From contig NZ_JASATX010000007.1 in NCBI RefSeq assembly GCF_029952955.1, positions 1-64,000 of the forward strand: DNA of 64,000 nt, read 5' to 3'. Shown here one piece after another: positions 34,127 through 42,428 of the stretch (its first letter is position 1; the number at the start of each line of letters is the position of its first letter). The notes below the pieces were generated by a model. That model saw only the letters and a program-made list of their open reading frames with translations. It was not told where the DNA came from and searched no databases. Origin of the DNA: Ruicaihuangia caeni. GTDB lineage: Bacteria > Actinomycetota > Actinomycetes > Actinomycetales > Microbacteriaceae. Made by a program: the position numbers and the translations under genes.

Positions 34127-34729
34127 ATGACGCGATACCTGTACTTGGTGCGCCACGGCGAACAGGTCGACGCCGAGCACGGCCTCCCCGACGGCCCGTT
34201 GAGCGGTCGGGGTGTGCGTCAGGCGCAGGCGATCGCTACGCGGCTCGGCGGCGTACCGTTCGAGGGTGCGTGGACTTCGCCCCTGCAACGCGCGCAAGAG
34301 ACCGCCCGCATCATGACCGAGCGTCTCCCAGCGCTCGAGCCAGAGCCTTCGGCATTGCTCATGGACTGCGTGCCGTCAGGGCCGACCCCCGAGATGCATC
34401 CCTCGTTCGAGTCCTTCTATGGGGGAGTGACGCCGGAGGAGATCGCGGCGGGCGAGGCACAGATGGCGGATGCCGTGGCCGAGTGGCTCCGCCCCGCCCG
34501 CGACGACCGGCACGACCTGCTGATCACCCACAACTTCGTGATCGCGTGGTTCGTGCGCGAAGCGCTCGATGCGCCGACCTGGCGCTGGATGGGTCTCAAC
34601 CAGGCGCACTGCGGGTTGACCATCATCCGCGTCCGGTCGGCCAAGCCGCCGCAGTTGGTGGTGCACAACGACCTGGGGCACCTTCCGACCGAGCTGCGCA
34701 CGGGAATGCCCGACGAGCAGCCCTTCTAG
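34127..34729 (+). CDS. Histidine phosphatase superfamily protein
   Basis: The 200-residue protein has the RHG phosphohistidine motif in YLVRHGEQ (R9, H10), a second arginine in WTSPLQRAQETA, and a later histidine in LLITHNFV near residue 135. The family covers phosphoglycerate mutases and many small-molecule phosphatases. The sequence does not decide the substrate, though the lack of mutase insertions favours a phosphatase. A GGGGGAG ribosome binding site precedes the ATG. It probably shares a transcript with the M16 peptidase. Confidence 0.88.
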   Translation: MTRYLYLVRHGEQVDAEHGLPDGPLSGRGVRQAQAIATRLGGVPFEGAWTSPLQRAQETARIMTERLPALEPEPSALLMDCVPSGPTPEMHPSFESFYGGVTPEEIAAGEAQMADAVAEWLRPARDDRHDLLITHNFVIAWFVREALDAPTWRWMGLNQAHCGLTIIRVRSAKPPQLVVHNDLGHLPTELRTGMPDEQPF

Positions 34730-34760
34730 GACCAGCACCCCTTCTAGGCGTTCACCGAGG

Positions 34761-35246
34761 TCAGAGCCTCTTGAGGAACCAGTTCGTGGCGTTCGGGTTG
34801 TCGTTGTAGGGCGGGATGGATTCGTACCCTGCCGAGCGGTACAGGGCGTTGGCGGCGTGCAGGCTCGCATTCGTGTCGAGCACGAGTTCCTGCGCACCGA
34901 AGGCCCTGGCGCGCCGCTCGAGCTCGTCGAGCAGCGCTCGGCCGATGCGCTGTCCGCGAGTGTGGGGCTCGAGCCAGATGTGCTTGACCTCGTAGCGAAC
35001 GGCATCCGAGGGTGACTCCAGCAACCGGATGCCGCCGCAGCCGACATCGCCGGGTTCGCCCTCGATCGTCTCGCCCTCGACGATCAGGAAGACGCCGCGG
35101 GGAGGCACGAAGTCGTCGGCATTCGGACGGTTGACGCGGTACTCGCCTAGTTCGGCGGGGAACCCGGCAGCCCGTGAGGCGAAGTATTCGTCCAGCAGCC
35201 GCGCAGCCGAGGGCTCTTCGATGGTCGCTTCTCGGAAGGTCACCAC
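34761..35246 (-). CDS. GNAT-family N-acetyltransferase
   Basis: The 161-residue protein has a GNAT fold: the VKHIWLEPHTRGQRIGRALLDELERRA segment (core: RGQRIGRALL) binds the acetyl-CoA pyrophosphate, and LDTNASLHAANALYRSAGYE forms the C-terminal half. The acceptor is unknown. The start is one of two tandem GTGs, with no ribosome binding site but a TAGTGT -10 six nt upstream, so it is probably leaderless. It is divergent from dapB, and the two -10 elements lie only 12 bp apart. Confidence 0.88.
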   Translation of the reverse strand: MVTFREATIEEPSAARLLDEYFASRAAGFPAELGEYRVNRPNADDFVPPRGVFLIVEGETIEGEPGDVGCGGIRLLESPSDAVRYEVKHIWLEPHTRGQRIGRALLDELERRARAFGAQELVLDTNASLHAANALYRSAGYESIPPYNDNPNATNWFLKRL

Positions 35247-35252
35247 AGAATC

Positions 35253-35258
35253 ACACTA
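35253..35258 (-). promoter_or_regulatory. -10 element TAGTGT for the GNAT gene
   Basis: The minus-strand hexamer ends 6 nt before the GTG at 35246. It faces away from the dapB -10 at 35271, so the two promoters overlap. Confidence 0.5.
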
Positions 35259-35270
35259 CGGGCGCGACAC

Positions 35271-35276
35271 TACGAT
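35271..35276 (+). promoter_or_regulatory. -10 element TACGAT for dapB
   Basis: TACGAT ends 7 nt before the dapB ATG at 35284, giving a leader of at most one or two bases. Confidence 0.5.
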
Positions 35277-35283
35277 TGCTCGC

Positions 35284-36036
35284 ATGACGACTTCAGTCGC
35301 GGTGATCGGCGCGAACGGCCGAATGGGTTCGCTCGCCTGCCGCCTCATCGAGCAGAGCGACGACTTCCGCCTCGCGGCCGGCATCGGCTCATCCGGCGAC
35401 CTCAGCGAGATGCTGCAGGCCGACCTCGCGATCGACTTCACGGTGCCCGAGGTGTCGCCTGCCGTCGTCGAGTACGCGGTCGCGCACGGGGTTCCGATCC
35501 TCGTGGGCACGAGCGGCTGGTCGGCCGAGCGCGTCGAGGAACTCGAGACGACGATCGGCGGCAAGTTCTCGGTCGGCGTCATCATCGTGCCGAACTTCTC
35601 GCTCGGCAGCGTGCTCGCGACGAGGCTCGCGGTCACCGCGGCCAGGTTCTTCGACTCCGTGGAGATCATCGAGGCCCACCACGAGCACAAGATCGATTCC
35701 CCGTCGGGAACCGCGGTGCGCACGGCCGAACTCATCACCGAGGCGCGCGGCGCACGCGGGCCGGTCGATGCGCCGTTCGCTGATCAGCCCGCGCGGGGCC
35801 AGCAGGTCGCCGGCGTGCCCGTGCACAGTCTCCGGATGCATGGAGTGGCGGCTCGGCAGCAGGTCATCCTCGGCGGGGCGGGCGAGCAGTTGATGATCCA
35901 GCACGACACGCTCTCGGCATCCGCGTACGAGGCCGGGATCATGCTGGCGCTGCGGGCGCTGCCGAAGACCCGCGGTGTGGTGGTCGGGCTCGACCGGCTC
36001 CTGGGGCTTGACGACGAGGGAGCCTCGTCCTCATGA
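35284..36036 (+). CDS. dapB: 4-hydroxy-tetrahydrodipicolinate reductase
   Basis: The 250-residue enzyme catalyses the second step of the diaminopimelate/lysine branch, reducing hydroxy-tetrahydrodipicolinate with NAD(P)H. It shows the N-terminal GANGRMG dinucleotide loop and the catalytic and binding segment EAHHEHKIDSPSGTA. It also has the late HDTLSASAYEAGIMLALRAL region. The family N-terminus and a leaderless promoter fix the start at 35284; an 85-codon upstream extension is an overlap with the GNAT gene. It overlaps the next gene by 4 bp. dapA and dapF lie elsewhere in the window, so the pathway genes are dispersed. Confidence 0.96.
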   Translation: MTTSVAVIGANGRMGSLACRLIEQSDDFRLAAGIGSSGDLSEMLQADLAIDFTVPEVSPAVVEYAVAHGVPILVGTSGWSAERVEELETTIGGKFSVGVIIVPNFSLGSVLATRLAVTAARFFDSVEIIEAHHEHKIDSPSGTAVRTAELITEARGARGPVDAPFADQPARGQQVAGVPVHSLRMHGVAARQQVILGGAGEQLMIQHDTLSASAYEAGIMLALRALPKTRGVVVGLDRLLGLDDEGASSS

Positions 36037-36485
36037 CGCGTGCCGGCGTCGTCGCGATGTCGCTGCTGCTCGTGCTGTACCTGGCGTTCACCATGCAGTA
36101 CGCGGTGATCATGATCACCGACGGCCACCCGATCCTCATCGTGCTCGGGGTCGCTCTCGCGGTGCTGCCGCTGCTCGGCGCCTGGGGCCTGTTCGTCGAG
36201 GTCCGGTTCATGCTGCGTGCTCAGCGCCTTGCGCGCCGGTTGGAGCGCGAGGGTGCGTTGCCCGCCGACACCGTGCCGCTGCAGCCCAGCGGACGACCCG
36301 ACCGAGCGGCTGCCGATGCGCTGTTCCCGAAGTTCCGTGAGGCGGTCGAGGCGGAGCCCGACTCCTGGCGTGCGTGGTTCAGGCTCGGCATCGTCTACGA
36401 CGCGGCGGGCGACCGCAAGCGTGCGCGGCACGCCACGCGCCGGGCGATCGAACTCGCGCGAGCCGAGGGCGCACCGGCCCGCTGA
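36033..36485 (+). CDS. TPR-like small membrane protein coupled to dapB
   Basis: The 150-residue protein has two N-terminal membrane helices (about 5-27 and 33-55). A short basic linker follows, then a single tetratricopeptide-like helical hairpin: FREAVEAEPDSWRAWFRLGIVYDAAGDRKRARHATRRAIELARAEGA in outline, with core GIVYDAAGDRKRARHATRRA. It overlaps the dapB stop as ATGA, so it is translated with dapB. No catalytic motif is visible. A role as a membrane scaffold is only a guess. Confidence 0.75.
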   Translation: MTRAGVVAMSLLLVLYLAFTMQYAVIMITDGHPILIVLGVALAVLPLLGAWGLFVEVRFMLRAQRLARRLEREGALPADTVPLQPSGRPDRAAADALFPKFREAVEAEPDSWRAWFRLGIVYDAAGDRKRARHATRRAIELARAEGAPAR

Positions 36486-36532
36486 CGGTGCCCCTTCCGC
36501 TGCTTCGGCCGGCCGGACGCGAACAGAAACGA

Positions 36533-36562
36533 GGGGCGGCATCCCTGGTCGGATGCCGCCCC
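36533..36562. terminator. Bidirectional hairpin between dapB operon and OsmC gene
   Basis: GGGGCGGCATCC and GGATGCCGCCCC form a perfect 12-bp stem around CTGGTC. The arms contain the over-represented CGGCATCC/GGATGCCG word. Genes converge here. Confidence 0.75.
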
Positions 36563-36595
36563 TGGTCATTCGCGGACGATGCCGCGTGCGACGCT

Positions 36596-37024
36596 CTACG
36601 CCAGGCTCGCCTCGAGCGTGATCTTCACGCCGGCGAGCGCGCGCGAGACCGGGCAACCCTTCTTGGCCTCTTCCGCGATGCGCTGGAAGTCGGACTCATC
36701 GATGTTCGGCACCTTGGCGCTGACGAGCAGGTGGCTACCGGTGATGCCCTCTTCGCCGCCGCCGAACGTGACCGCCGCGGTCACCTGCAGGCTCTCGGGG
36801 GGAGTGCCGTTCTCGGCGAGCATGTTCGAGAACGCCATCGAGAAGCACGCGCTGTGCGCTCCCGCGATCAGTTCCTCGGGCGTCGACATGCCGGTCTCGC
36901 CGTCGGCGCGCGCCTTCCACGTCATTGGGAACTCGCCGGCATCCGACGTGTCGAGCGAAGTCGTTCCCTTGCCACTCATCAGATCGCCGAACCACAGGGT
37001 CGTGGCTTCACTGGTCACAGCCAT
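36596..37024 (-). CDS. OsmC-family peroxiredoxin
   Basis: The 142-residue protein has the two redox cysteines of OsmC/Ohr enzymes, in GAHSACFSMAF and KKGCPVSRAL, and the N-terminal Thr-rich strand typical of OsmC rather than Ohr. It would reduce organic hydroperoxides, usually with dihydrolipoamide-type reductants. GAGGAGG lies just before the ATG at 37024, so the longer open frame upstream, which runs into thyA, is not used. It is divergent from thyA. Confidence 0.93.
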   Translation of the reverse strand: MAVTSEATTLWFGDLMSGKGTTSLDTSDAGEFPMTWKARADGETGMSTPEELIAGAHSACFSMAFSNMLAENGTPPESLQVTAAVTFGGGEEGITGSHLLVSAKVPNIDESDFQRIAEEAKKGCPVSRALAGVKITLEASLA

Positions 37025-37118
37025 CACGGCCTCCTCTACGCTGGGGACCTCCAGCCTATGGCCGGGCCCGGCTGAATGGCAGGGGACGGCATGCCGGGGG
37101 ATTCCGATGCAGGCCGGG

Positions 37119-37124
37119 TAGCCT
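37119..37124 (+). promoter_or_regulatory. -10 element TAGCCT for thyA-dfrA
   Basis: TAGCCT ends 6 nt before the thyA ATG at 37131, matching the leaderless register. Confidence 0.5.
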
Positions 37125-37130
37125 CGTCGC

Positions 37131-37982
37131 ATGGCGTCCAGCGTTCCGCACCCCCTCCAGCACTCCGGGCTTCCGCAGTCACCCGTGCGCACCCCGTACG
37201 AAGACCTCTTGCGCGACACCCTTGAGCACGGCACGCCGAAGACGGACCGCACCGGCACCGGAACGCGTAGCGTGTTCGGACGCCAGCTGCGCTTCGACCT
37301 CGGCGAGGGGTTCCCGCTCATCACCACGAAGCGCGTTCACTTCAAGTCGATCGCCTATGAGCTGCTGTGGTTCCTGCGCGGAGACAGCAATGTGCGCTGG
37401 CTCCAGGAGCACGGCGTGAGCATCTGGGACGAATGGGCGGATGCCGAGGGCGAGCTCGGGCCCGTCTACGGCGTGCAGTGGCGCTCCTGGCCGACGCCGA
37501 GCGGCGAGCAGCTCGACCAGATCACCCAGGTGATCGACGACATCAAGCGCACCCCCGACTCGCGCCGGCTGATCGTGTCGGCGTGGAACCCGGCCGACAT
37601 CCCGAGCATGGCGCTCGCGCCCTGCCACGCGCTCTTCCAGTTCTACGTCGCCGACGGCAAGCTGTCGTGCCAGCTGTACCAGCGCAGCGCCGACCTCTTC
37701 CTCGGCGTGCCGTTCAACATCGCGAGCTACGCACTGCTCACTCACATGGTCGCGGCGCAGACCGGCCTGCAGGTCGGCGATTTCGTGTGGACGGGCGGCG
37801 ACTGCCACATCTACGACAACCACGTCGCACAAGTGACCGAGCAGCTCACGCGCGACCCGTACCCGTATCCGACGCTGCGCATCGCAGCCGAGCGTCCGAG
37901 CATCTTCGACTACGAGTACGACGACTTCGTGATCGAGGGCTACCAGCACCACCCGGCGATCCGCGCCGCCGTCGCCGTCTGA
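37131..37982 (+). CDS. thyA: Thymidylate synthase
   Basis: The 283-residue enzyme converts dUMP to dTMP using methylene-tetrahydrofolate. It has the [11 protein letters not shown] phosphate-binding loop, [11 protein letters not shown], the nucleophile C165 in [11 protein letters not shown], and [16 protein letters not shown]. About 20 extra residues precede the usual start (VRTPYEDLL), but the leaderless promoter supports the ATG at 37131. The ATG of dfrA begins one base after its stop, so the dTMP synthase and the reductase that recycles dihydrofolate are co-transcribed. This is a ThyA-type, not ThyX-type, organism as far as the window shows. Confidence 0.98.
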   Translation: MASSVPHPLQHSGLPQSPVRTPYEDLLRDTLEHGTPKTDRTGTGTRSVFGRQLRFDLGEGFPLITTKRVHFKSIAYELLWFLRGDSNVRWLQEHGVSIWDEWADAEGELGPVYGVQWRSWPTPSGEQLDQITQVIDDIKRTPDSRRLIVSAWNPADIPSMALAPCHALFQFYVADGKLSCQLYQRSADLFLGVPFNIASYALLTHMVAAQTGLQVGDFVWTGGDCHIYDNHVAQVTEQLTRDPYPYPTLRIAAERPSIFDYEYDDFVIEGYQHHPAIRAAVAV

Positions 37983-37983
37983 C

Positions 37984-38478
37984 ATGCTCGGGCTCATCTG
38001 GGCGCAAGCGCGTGGTCGTGTGATCGGCGCGCAGGGCACCATGCCGTGGCACCTGCCGGAAGACCTGGCGCACTTCCGCCGCACCACGATGGGTTCGCCG
38101 GTGATCATGGGTCGCCGCACGTGGGAATCGTTCCCCGAGAAATTCCGACCTCTCCCAGGGCGTCGCAACATCGTCGTGACCCGCCGAACCGACTGGGCGG
38201 ATGCCGGTGCAGAGCGCGCTGATTCGCTCGACGCGGCGATCGCGCTCGCCGGCGAGCAGCCGACGGTGTGGGTCATCGGCGGGGGGCAGCTGTACCGAGA
38301 CGCCATCGGGCTGGCCGATCGGCTCGAGGTCACCGAGCTCGACCTCGAGGTGGAAGGCGACACGCTGGCGCCCGAGATCGGTGCGGAGTGGGCCCTGCAG
38401 CATCGCGAGCCGGATGCGGGATGGCACACCGCGGCGAACGGCATCCGGTACCGCTTCTGCACGTACGAGCGCGCCTGA
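37984..38478 (+). CDS. dfrA: Dihydrofolate reductase
   Basis: The 164-residue enzyme regenerates tetrahydrofolate from the dihydrofolate produced by ThyA. Family positions visible are IWAQARGRVIGAQGTMPWHLPEDLAHF, in which WHLPED carries the catalytic acid, then VIMGRRTWESFP, RRNIVVTR and VIGGGQLY for NADPH. It starts one base after the thyA stop. No terminator is apparent between it and the convergent sulP gene; the gap holds a short GACGAC-rich simple repeat. Confidence 0.97.
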   Translation: MLGLIWAQARGRVIGAQGTMPWHLPEDLAHFRRTTMGSPVIMGRRTWESFPEKFRPLPGRRNIVVTRRTDWADAGAERADSLDAAIALAGEQPTVWVIGGGQLYRDAIGLADRLEVTELDLEVEGDTLAPEIGAEWALQHREPDAGWHTAANGIRYRFCTYERA

Positions 38479-38551
38479 CGACGCCCGACGCCCGACGACG
38501 ACGACGCCTCACGCCTGACGCCCCGCGAGCAGCAGGCGAGCCCTCGAGCGC

Positions 38552-40240
38552 CTACTTCGAGTGCCGCTCCGCGACGATGCGCCGGGCCTCGGCGATCGCC
38601 TCAGGAGTGGTCGAGAACACGTGGCCCTTGTCCCGCAGTTGCGGCGCCACCCCGAGCGTCTGCAATGTGCGGCTGTGCTCCGGGTGGGTGCCAGAGACGA
38701 GCACGGTGATGCCCTTCCGCTCGAGCTTCGTGATCACGTCGTCGAGGATCTTCGCGCCTGTGGCGTCGAGGGTCGTCACGCGCGACATCCGCAGGATCAC
38801 CACGTCGACATCGGCCACTTCGCTGAGCTCGAGCAGGAACCGGTGCGCCGCACCGAAGAAGAGCGGGCCGTCGAAGCGGTAGGCGACGATGTGCTCATCC
38901 AGCAGCGGGCTGAGCTCGGGCGGCCTCGGACCGGCATCCTGCTCGAGCGGCACCTGCTCCACTCGCGCCGCCCGTGCGACGCTGCGCAGCGCGAGCAGCG
39001 CCGCCACGATCACCCCGGCGACGACCGCGGCCACGAGGTCGACGAGCACGGTGATGGCGAGCGTCAGCACGAGCACCACGGCGTCGGCGCGCGTCGACTT
39101 GAGCAGGGCCTTGATCGACCCGACGCCGACCATCTGCACGCATGTCGCGACCAGCACGCCCGCGAGCGCCGCCAAGGGGATCTTCGCGACGAGCGCAGAG
39201 CCGGCGAACACCATGCCTGCGAGCACGAGCGAATGCACCACGGCCGCAGTGCGGGATCGCGCGCCGGCGCGCACATTCACGGCCGTGCGGGCGATGGCGG
39301 CCGTCGCAGGCACGCCGCCGAAGAACGGCACCGCGATGTTCGCCAAGCCCTGTCCGAACAGTTCACGATCGGGGTGGTGTCGCTCGTTCACGCTCATCGA
39401 GTCGGCGACGGTCGCGCTGAGCAGGCTTTCGAGGGCGGCCAGCGCAGCGACCGCCAATGCCGATGGCAGCAGGGCGGCGATGCGTGAGGCATCGATGAAG
39501 TCGGCGGTCGGAAGGGGAAGCCCGGCCGGGATCGCGCCGATGCGCGCGAGGTCGAGGTGGGCCAATTCTGCGACGAGGGTCGCGACAGCGATCGCGATGA
39601 GCGAGAACGGCACGATCGGCTTGAGGCGGGCGCCGATGAGGATCACCGCGGCGACAGCGAGCGCCATGACCAGAGGCGCCCACTGCGGCGACTGGAACCA
39701 CTGCAGCACCGCATCGCCGGCGATCGCCAGCACCTGGTGCGAGTCACCGGCCTTCACGCCGAGCAGGTTCGGCACCTGCTGCAACACGATCACCACGGCG
39801 ATGCCGGCCGTGAACCCCTCGACGAGTGAGGTCGGCAGCATCCGCACGTAGCCGCCCACGCCCGAGAGCGACAGCATCACGAGCATCACTCCTGCCATGA
39901 GGCCGACGAGCAGCACCCCGCCGGCTCCGTGCTGGTGCACCACTGGCAGCAGCACCACGGTCATCGCGCCGGTCGGGCCCGAGATCTGCAGGTTGCTGCC
40001 GCCGAACACCGACGCCACGATTCCCGCGATGATCGCCGTCGTCATCCCCGCCGCGGCGCCGAGGCCCGATGCCTCGCCGAACGCCAGTGCGAGTGGGAGC
40101 GCCACGATCGCGACGGTTATCCCTGCGACGAGGTCGCGCAGCGGCGCCTTCCGGGCGTAGGCCAGGTCGGATGCCGCCGGCAGCAGTGCACGCACGTGCC
40201 GCCACGCGCGTCCCCAGCCGCTCGCCGTTCGCGTGCTCAT
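38552..40240 (-). CDS. SulP-family anion transporter with STAS domain
   Basis: The 562-residue protein has about eleven to fourteen membrane helices with the SulP signatures LVAGITVAIVALPLALAFGEASG (core: ITVAIVALPLALAFG) and FGGVPATAAIARTAVNVRAGA. A cytoplasmic STAS domain (about 440-555) includes RMSRVTTLDATGAKIL. SulP proteins move sulfate, bicarbonate or dicarboxylates with protons or sodium; the substrate here is not evident. The start overlaps the arsR stop (ATGA), so the transporter is translated with its likely repressor. Confidence 0.92.
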   Translation of the reverse strand: MSTRTASGWGRAWRHVRALLPAASDLAYARKAPLRDLVAGITVAIVALPLALAFGEASGLGAAAGMTTAIIAGIVASVFGGSNLQISGPTGAMTVVLLPVVHQHGAGGVLLVGLMAGVMLVMLSLSGVGGYVRMLPTSLVEGFTAGIAVVIVLQQVPNLLGVKAGDSHQVLAIAGDAVLQWFQSPQWAPLVMALAVAAVILIGARLKPIVPFSLIAIAVATLVAELAHLDLARIGAIPAGLPLPTADFIDASRIAALLPSALAVAALAALESLLSATVADSMSVNERHHPDRELFGQGLANIAVPFFGGVPATAAIARTAVNVRAGARSRTAAVVHSLVLAGMVFAGSALVAKIPLAALAGVLVATCVQMVGVGSIKALLKSTRADAVVLVLTLAITVLVDLVAAVVAGVIVAALLALRSVARAARVEQVPLEQDAGPRPPELSPLLDEHIVAYRFDGPLFFGAAHRFLLELSEVADVDVVILRMSRVTTLDATGAKILDDVITKLERKGITVLVSGTHPEHSRTLQTLGVAPQLRDKGHVFSTTPEAIAEARRIVAERHSK

Positions 40241-40581
40241 CGGCCGCCTCCTTCGAGACTCGTGAGCAGTGCTTGGTCGTGTCGCAAGTTCGCGACGATC
40301 ATGGCGCGGGCGATCGTGAGGATCTGCTCCATCCGGGGATCGCGAAGCGAGTAGACGATCGTGGTGCCTTCACGACGGGTCGAGACGACCCCGGCTTTGC
40401 GCAGCACCCGCAGGTGCTGCGAGAGGTGTGAGGGCTCGGCTCCGAGCGCGTCGGCCAGTTCGCCGGCCGACCGCTCCTCGTGGCTCAGCAGTTCGAGCAC
40501 TCGGATGCGTGCGGGGTGGGCCAGCGACTTGAAGAGCTCGGCCTTCACCTCGGCGACGGGCAGCGCGGAATGTTCGACCAT
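40237..40581 (-). CDS. ArsR/SmtB-family repressor of sulP
   Basis: The 114-residue winged-helix protein has the ArsR core LFKSLAHPARIRVLELLSHEE, GELADALGAEPSHLSQHLRVLRKAGVV and REGTTIVYSLRD. It has no cysteine at all, and the alpha-5 metal ligands are not seen, so it is not an obvious metal or thiol sensor. Its promoter is leaderless (TACTAT, 6 nt before the ATG) and has a perfect GTTGATA/TATCAAC dyad just upstream. The overlap with sulP and this operator together indicate autoregulated control of anion transport. Confidence 0.92.
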   Translation of the reverse strand: MVEHSALPVAEVKAELFKSLAHPARIRVLELLSHEERSAGELADALGAEPSHLSQHLRVLRKAGVVSTRREGTTIVYSLRDPRMEQILTIARAMIVANLRHDQALLTSLEGGGR

Positions 40582-40587
40582 CCAGTT

Positions 40588-40614
40588 ATAGTACTAGTTG
40601 ATACTTCTATCAAC
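40588..40614 (-). promoter_or_regulatory. arsR-sulP promoter and operator
   Basis: On the minus strand a TACTAT -10 (40588-40593) ends 6 nt before the arsR start. Immediately upstream, 40597-40614 is a perfect 7-bp dyad with a 4-base centre, GTTGATACTTCTATCAAC. It lies between -10 and -35, the usual site for ArsR repression. Confidence 0.7.
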
Positions 40615-40706
40615 AAGACCCGCACGGGTGGTGCGGGCCCCGTCACGTTCGGTGTCAGCAGCCGTGCCGGCCGCCACGCCTCAGCAGATTCGCCACGGCA
40701 GCGGTC

Positions 40707-40712
40707 TACGAT
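40707..40712 (+). promoter_or_regulatory. -10 element TACGAT for the DedA gene
   Basis: TACGAT ends 6 nt before the ATG at 40719, the leaderless spacing. Confidence 0.5.
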
Positions 40713-40718
40713 CGAGCG

Positions 40719-41387
40719 ATGCCTTGGCTCCTCGCGAACACAGATCCAACGCCCGGCGGGCTCACCGCCTTCGTGCTAGACCTCACTGCCGCGCTCGGCG
40801 AAGCGGGCGTCGCCATCCTGGTGTTCCTCGAGACGGTCTTCCCGCCGATCCCGAGCGAGATCATCCTGTCGCTCGCCGGCTACCTCGCGAACACCGGTGA
40901 GATGAACCTCTGGCTCGCGGTGATCGCGGCCACGATGGGCAGCGTCGCGGGAGCGCTCGCGCTGTACTGGATCGGCCGCCTGTACGGCGAGGAACGAGCG
41001 ATCCGCACGCTCGCAATGCTGCCGCTCGTCTACCGCGACGACTTCGAGAAGGCCGCGGCGTGGTTCCACCGCCATGGCCGCAGCGCGGTGTTCTTCGGCC
41101 GGTTCATCCCGATCGTTCGAAGCCTCATCTCGCTGCCGGCCGGCGCCGCGCGGATGCCGCTACCCCAGTTCGCGCTGTACACCGCGGCCGGTTCAGGCCT
41201 CTGGAACCTCGCGCTCATCGGCTTCGGATGGCTGCTCGGCACACAGCATCACCTCGTCGAGGAGTACATGCAGTACATCGACTACGTGGTCTACGCGGTG
41301 ATCGCCGGGCTCGTCGTCGCGCTGGTGATCCGGTGGGCCCTGCGCCGCCGTCGCGACCGCGTCTCGGGCCCCTCGGCAGACCGATAA
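40719..41387 (+). CDS. DedA-family membrane protein
   Basis: The 222-residue protein has the VTT/DedA pattern: ETVFPPIPSEIILSLAGYLA in the first half and the conserved GRFIPIVRSLISLPAG re-entrant loop, with five or six hydrophobic segments. Recent work links DedA proteins to undecaprenyl phosphate or phospholipid flipping across the membrane. The basic C-terminus (RRRRDR) is cytoplasmic. It ends 10 bp before the dapA start, but dapA has its own -10 in that overlap. Confidence 0.92.
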   Translation: MPWLLANTDPTPGGLTAFVLDLTAALGEAGVAILVFLETVFPPIPSEIILSLAGYLANTGEMNLWLAVIAATMGSVAGALALYWIGRLYGEERAIRTLAMLPLVYRDDFEKAAAWFHRHGRSAVFFGRFIPIVRSLISLPAGAARMPLPQFALYTAAGSGLWNLALIGFGWLLGTQHHLVEEYMQYIDYVVYAVIAGLVVALVIRWALRRRRDRVSGPSADR

Positions 41388-41390
41388 CCT
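41385..41390 (+). promoter_or_regulatory. -10 element TAACCT for dapA
   Basis: TAACCT straddles the dedA stop codon and ends 7 nt before the dapA GTG at 41398, so dapA can be transcribed as a leaderless mRNA independently of dedA. Confidence 0.45.
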
Positions 41391-41397
41391 GGTACGC

Positions 41398-42375
41398 GTG
41401 ACTCACATCGACAATCCCTTCGGCCAGGTGCTGGTCGCCCTCGTCACTCCGATGACGGCAGACGGCGAAGTGGATTGGAACGACGTCGAGAAGCTCATGA
41501 ACGATGTCATCGAGCAGGGCGCCGATGGCATCGTCGTCACCGGCACCACCGGCGAGACGTCGACCCTGACGGATGCCGAGAAGCTGCGCCTCGTCGAGGT
41601 GGGCAAGTCCGTCGCCGGCGGCCGCGCGAAGATCATCACGGGCGGCGGCTCGAATGAGACTGCGCACGCGATCGAGCTCTATCGTGCGAGCGAGAAGGCC
41701 GGCGCCGACGGCGTGATGATCGTGACGCCGTACTACAACAAGCCGACACAGGCCGGCATCCTCACGCACTTCCGGCTCATCGCCGATTCGACCGACCTGC
41801 CGGTCATCCTCTACGACATCCCGGGCCGCACGGGCGTCCCCATCAAGTACGAGACGATCCTCCGCATCGCCAAGCACCCGAACGTGCTCGCGATCAAAGA
41901 CGCCAAGGGCGACTTCAGCGAGGTGAGCCGCGTGCTGAACCAGACCGACCTCATGTACTTCTCCGGCGATGACGCGAATGTTCTGCCGCACCTGGCGATC
42001 GGCGCGACGGGGCTCATCGGTGTCACCGCGAACATCGCTGCCCGCCCGTATCGACACATCGTGGATGCCGTCAACGCCGGCGATCTGCGCACCGCGACCG
42101 CCGCGCACAAGGCGCTCGAGCCCCTCGTCCGCGCCACGATGACGCACGTGCCGGGCACAGTGGCAGCGAAGTACATCCTTCACGGCCTCGGCCGCATCAG
42201 CACGCCGCGTGTGCGACTGCCGCTCGTGGGGCCGGAGGAGTGGGAGGCCACGCTCATCGAAGACGACCTCACGCTCGTCGGCGAACTCGCGGGCGTCGAC
42301 TTCGACAACTTCAGGCCCGACAGCAACGCTGCTGCGGGCGGTGCCCTTCCCAAGGTCGCCGGAACCACACGCTGA
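41398..42375 (+). CDS. dapA: 4-hydroxy-tetrahydrodipicolinate synthase
   Basis: The 325-residue aldolase condenses pyruvate with aspartate semialdehyde, the entry step of the diaminopimelate pathway. It has the GTTGETSTLT pyruvate loop, PYYNKPTQ with the proton-relay tyrosine, YDIPGRTGV, and the Schiff-base lysine K167 in AIKDAKGD. The start is a GTG without a ribosome binding site and with a -10 just upstream. The C-terminal 20 residues are extra, Ala/Gly-rich and probably disordered. RNase J follows 53 bp on; dapA and the RNase J gene are neighbours in many actinobacteria. Confidence 0.97.
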   Translation: MTHIDNPFGQVLVALVTPMTADGEVDWNDVEKLMNDVIEQGADGIVVTGTTGETSTLTDAEKLRLVEVGKSVAGGRAKIITGGGSNETAHAIELYRASEKAGADGVMIVTPYYNKPTQAGILTHFRLIADSTDLPVILYDIPGRTGVPIKYETILRIAKHPNVLAIKDAKGDFSEVSRVLNQTDLMYFSGDDANVLPHLAIGATGLIGVTANIAARPYRHIVDAVNAGDLRTATAAHKALEPLVRATMTHVPGTVAAKYILHGLGRISTPRVRLPLVGPEEWEATLIEDDLTLVGELAGVDFDNFRPDSNAAAGGALPKVAGTTR

Positions 42376-42428
42376 GACTTCGACCGGGGGCTCACGGCCC
42401 CGAAGCACAGAGAACGCAGGGGGCCGCA

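Noticed and set aside
38479-38540. GACGAC/CGCCCGACG simple repeat after dfrA
   Set aside because: Short, imperfect, low-complexity sequence in a GC-rich spacer, with no arms for a terminator and no regular unit.
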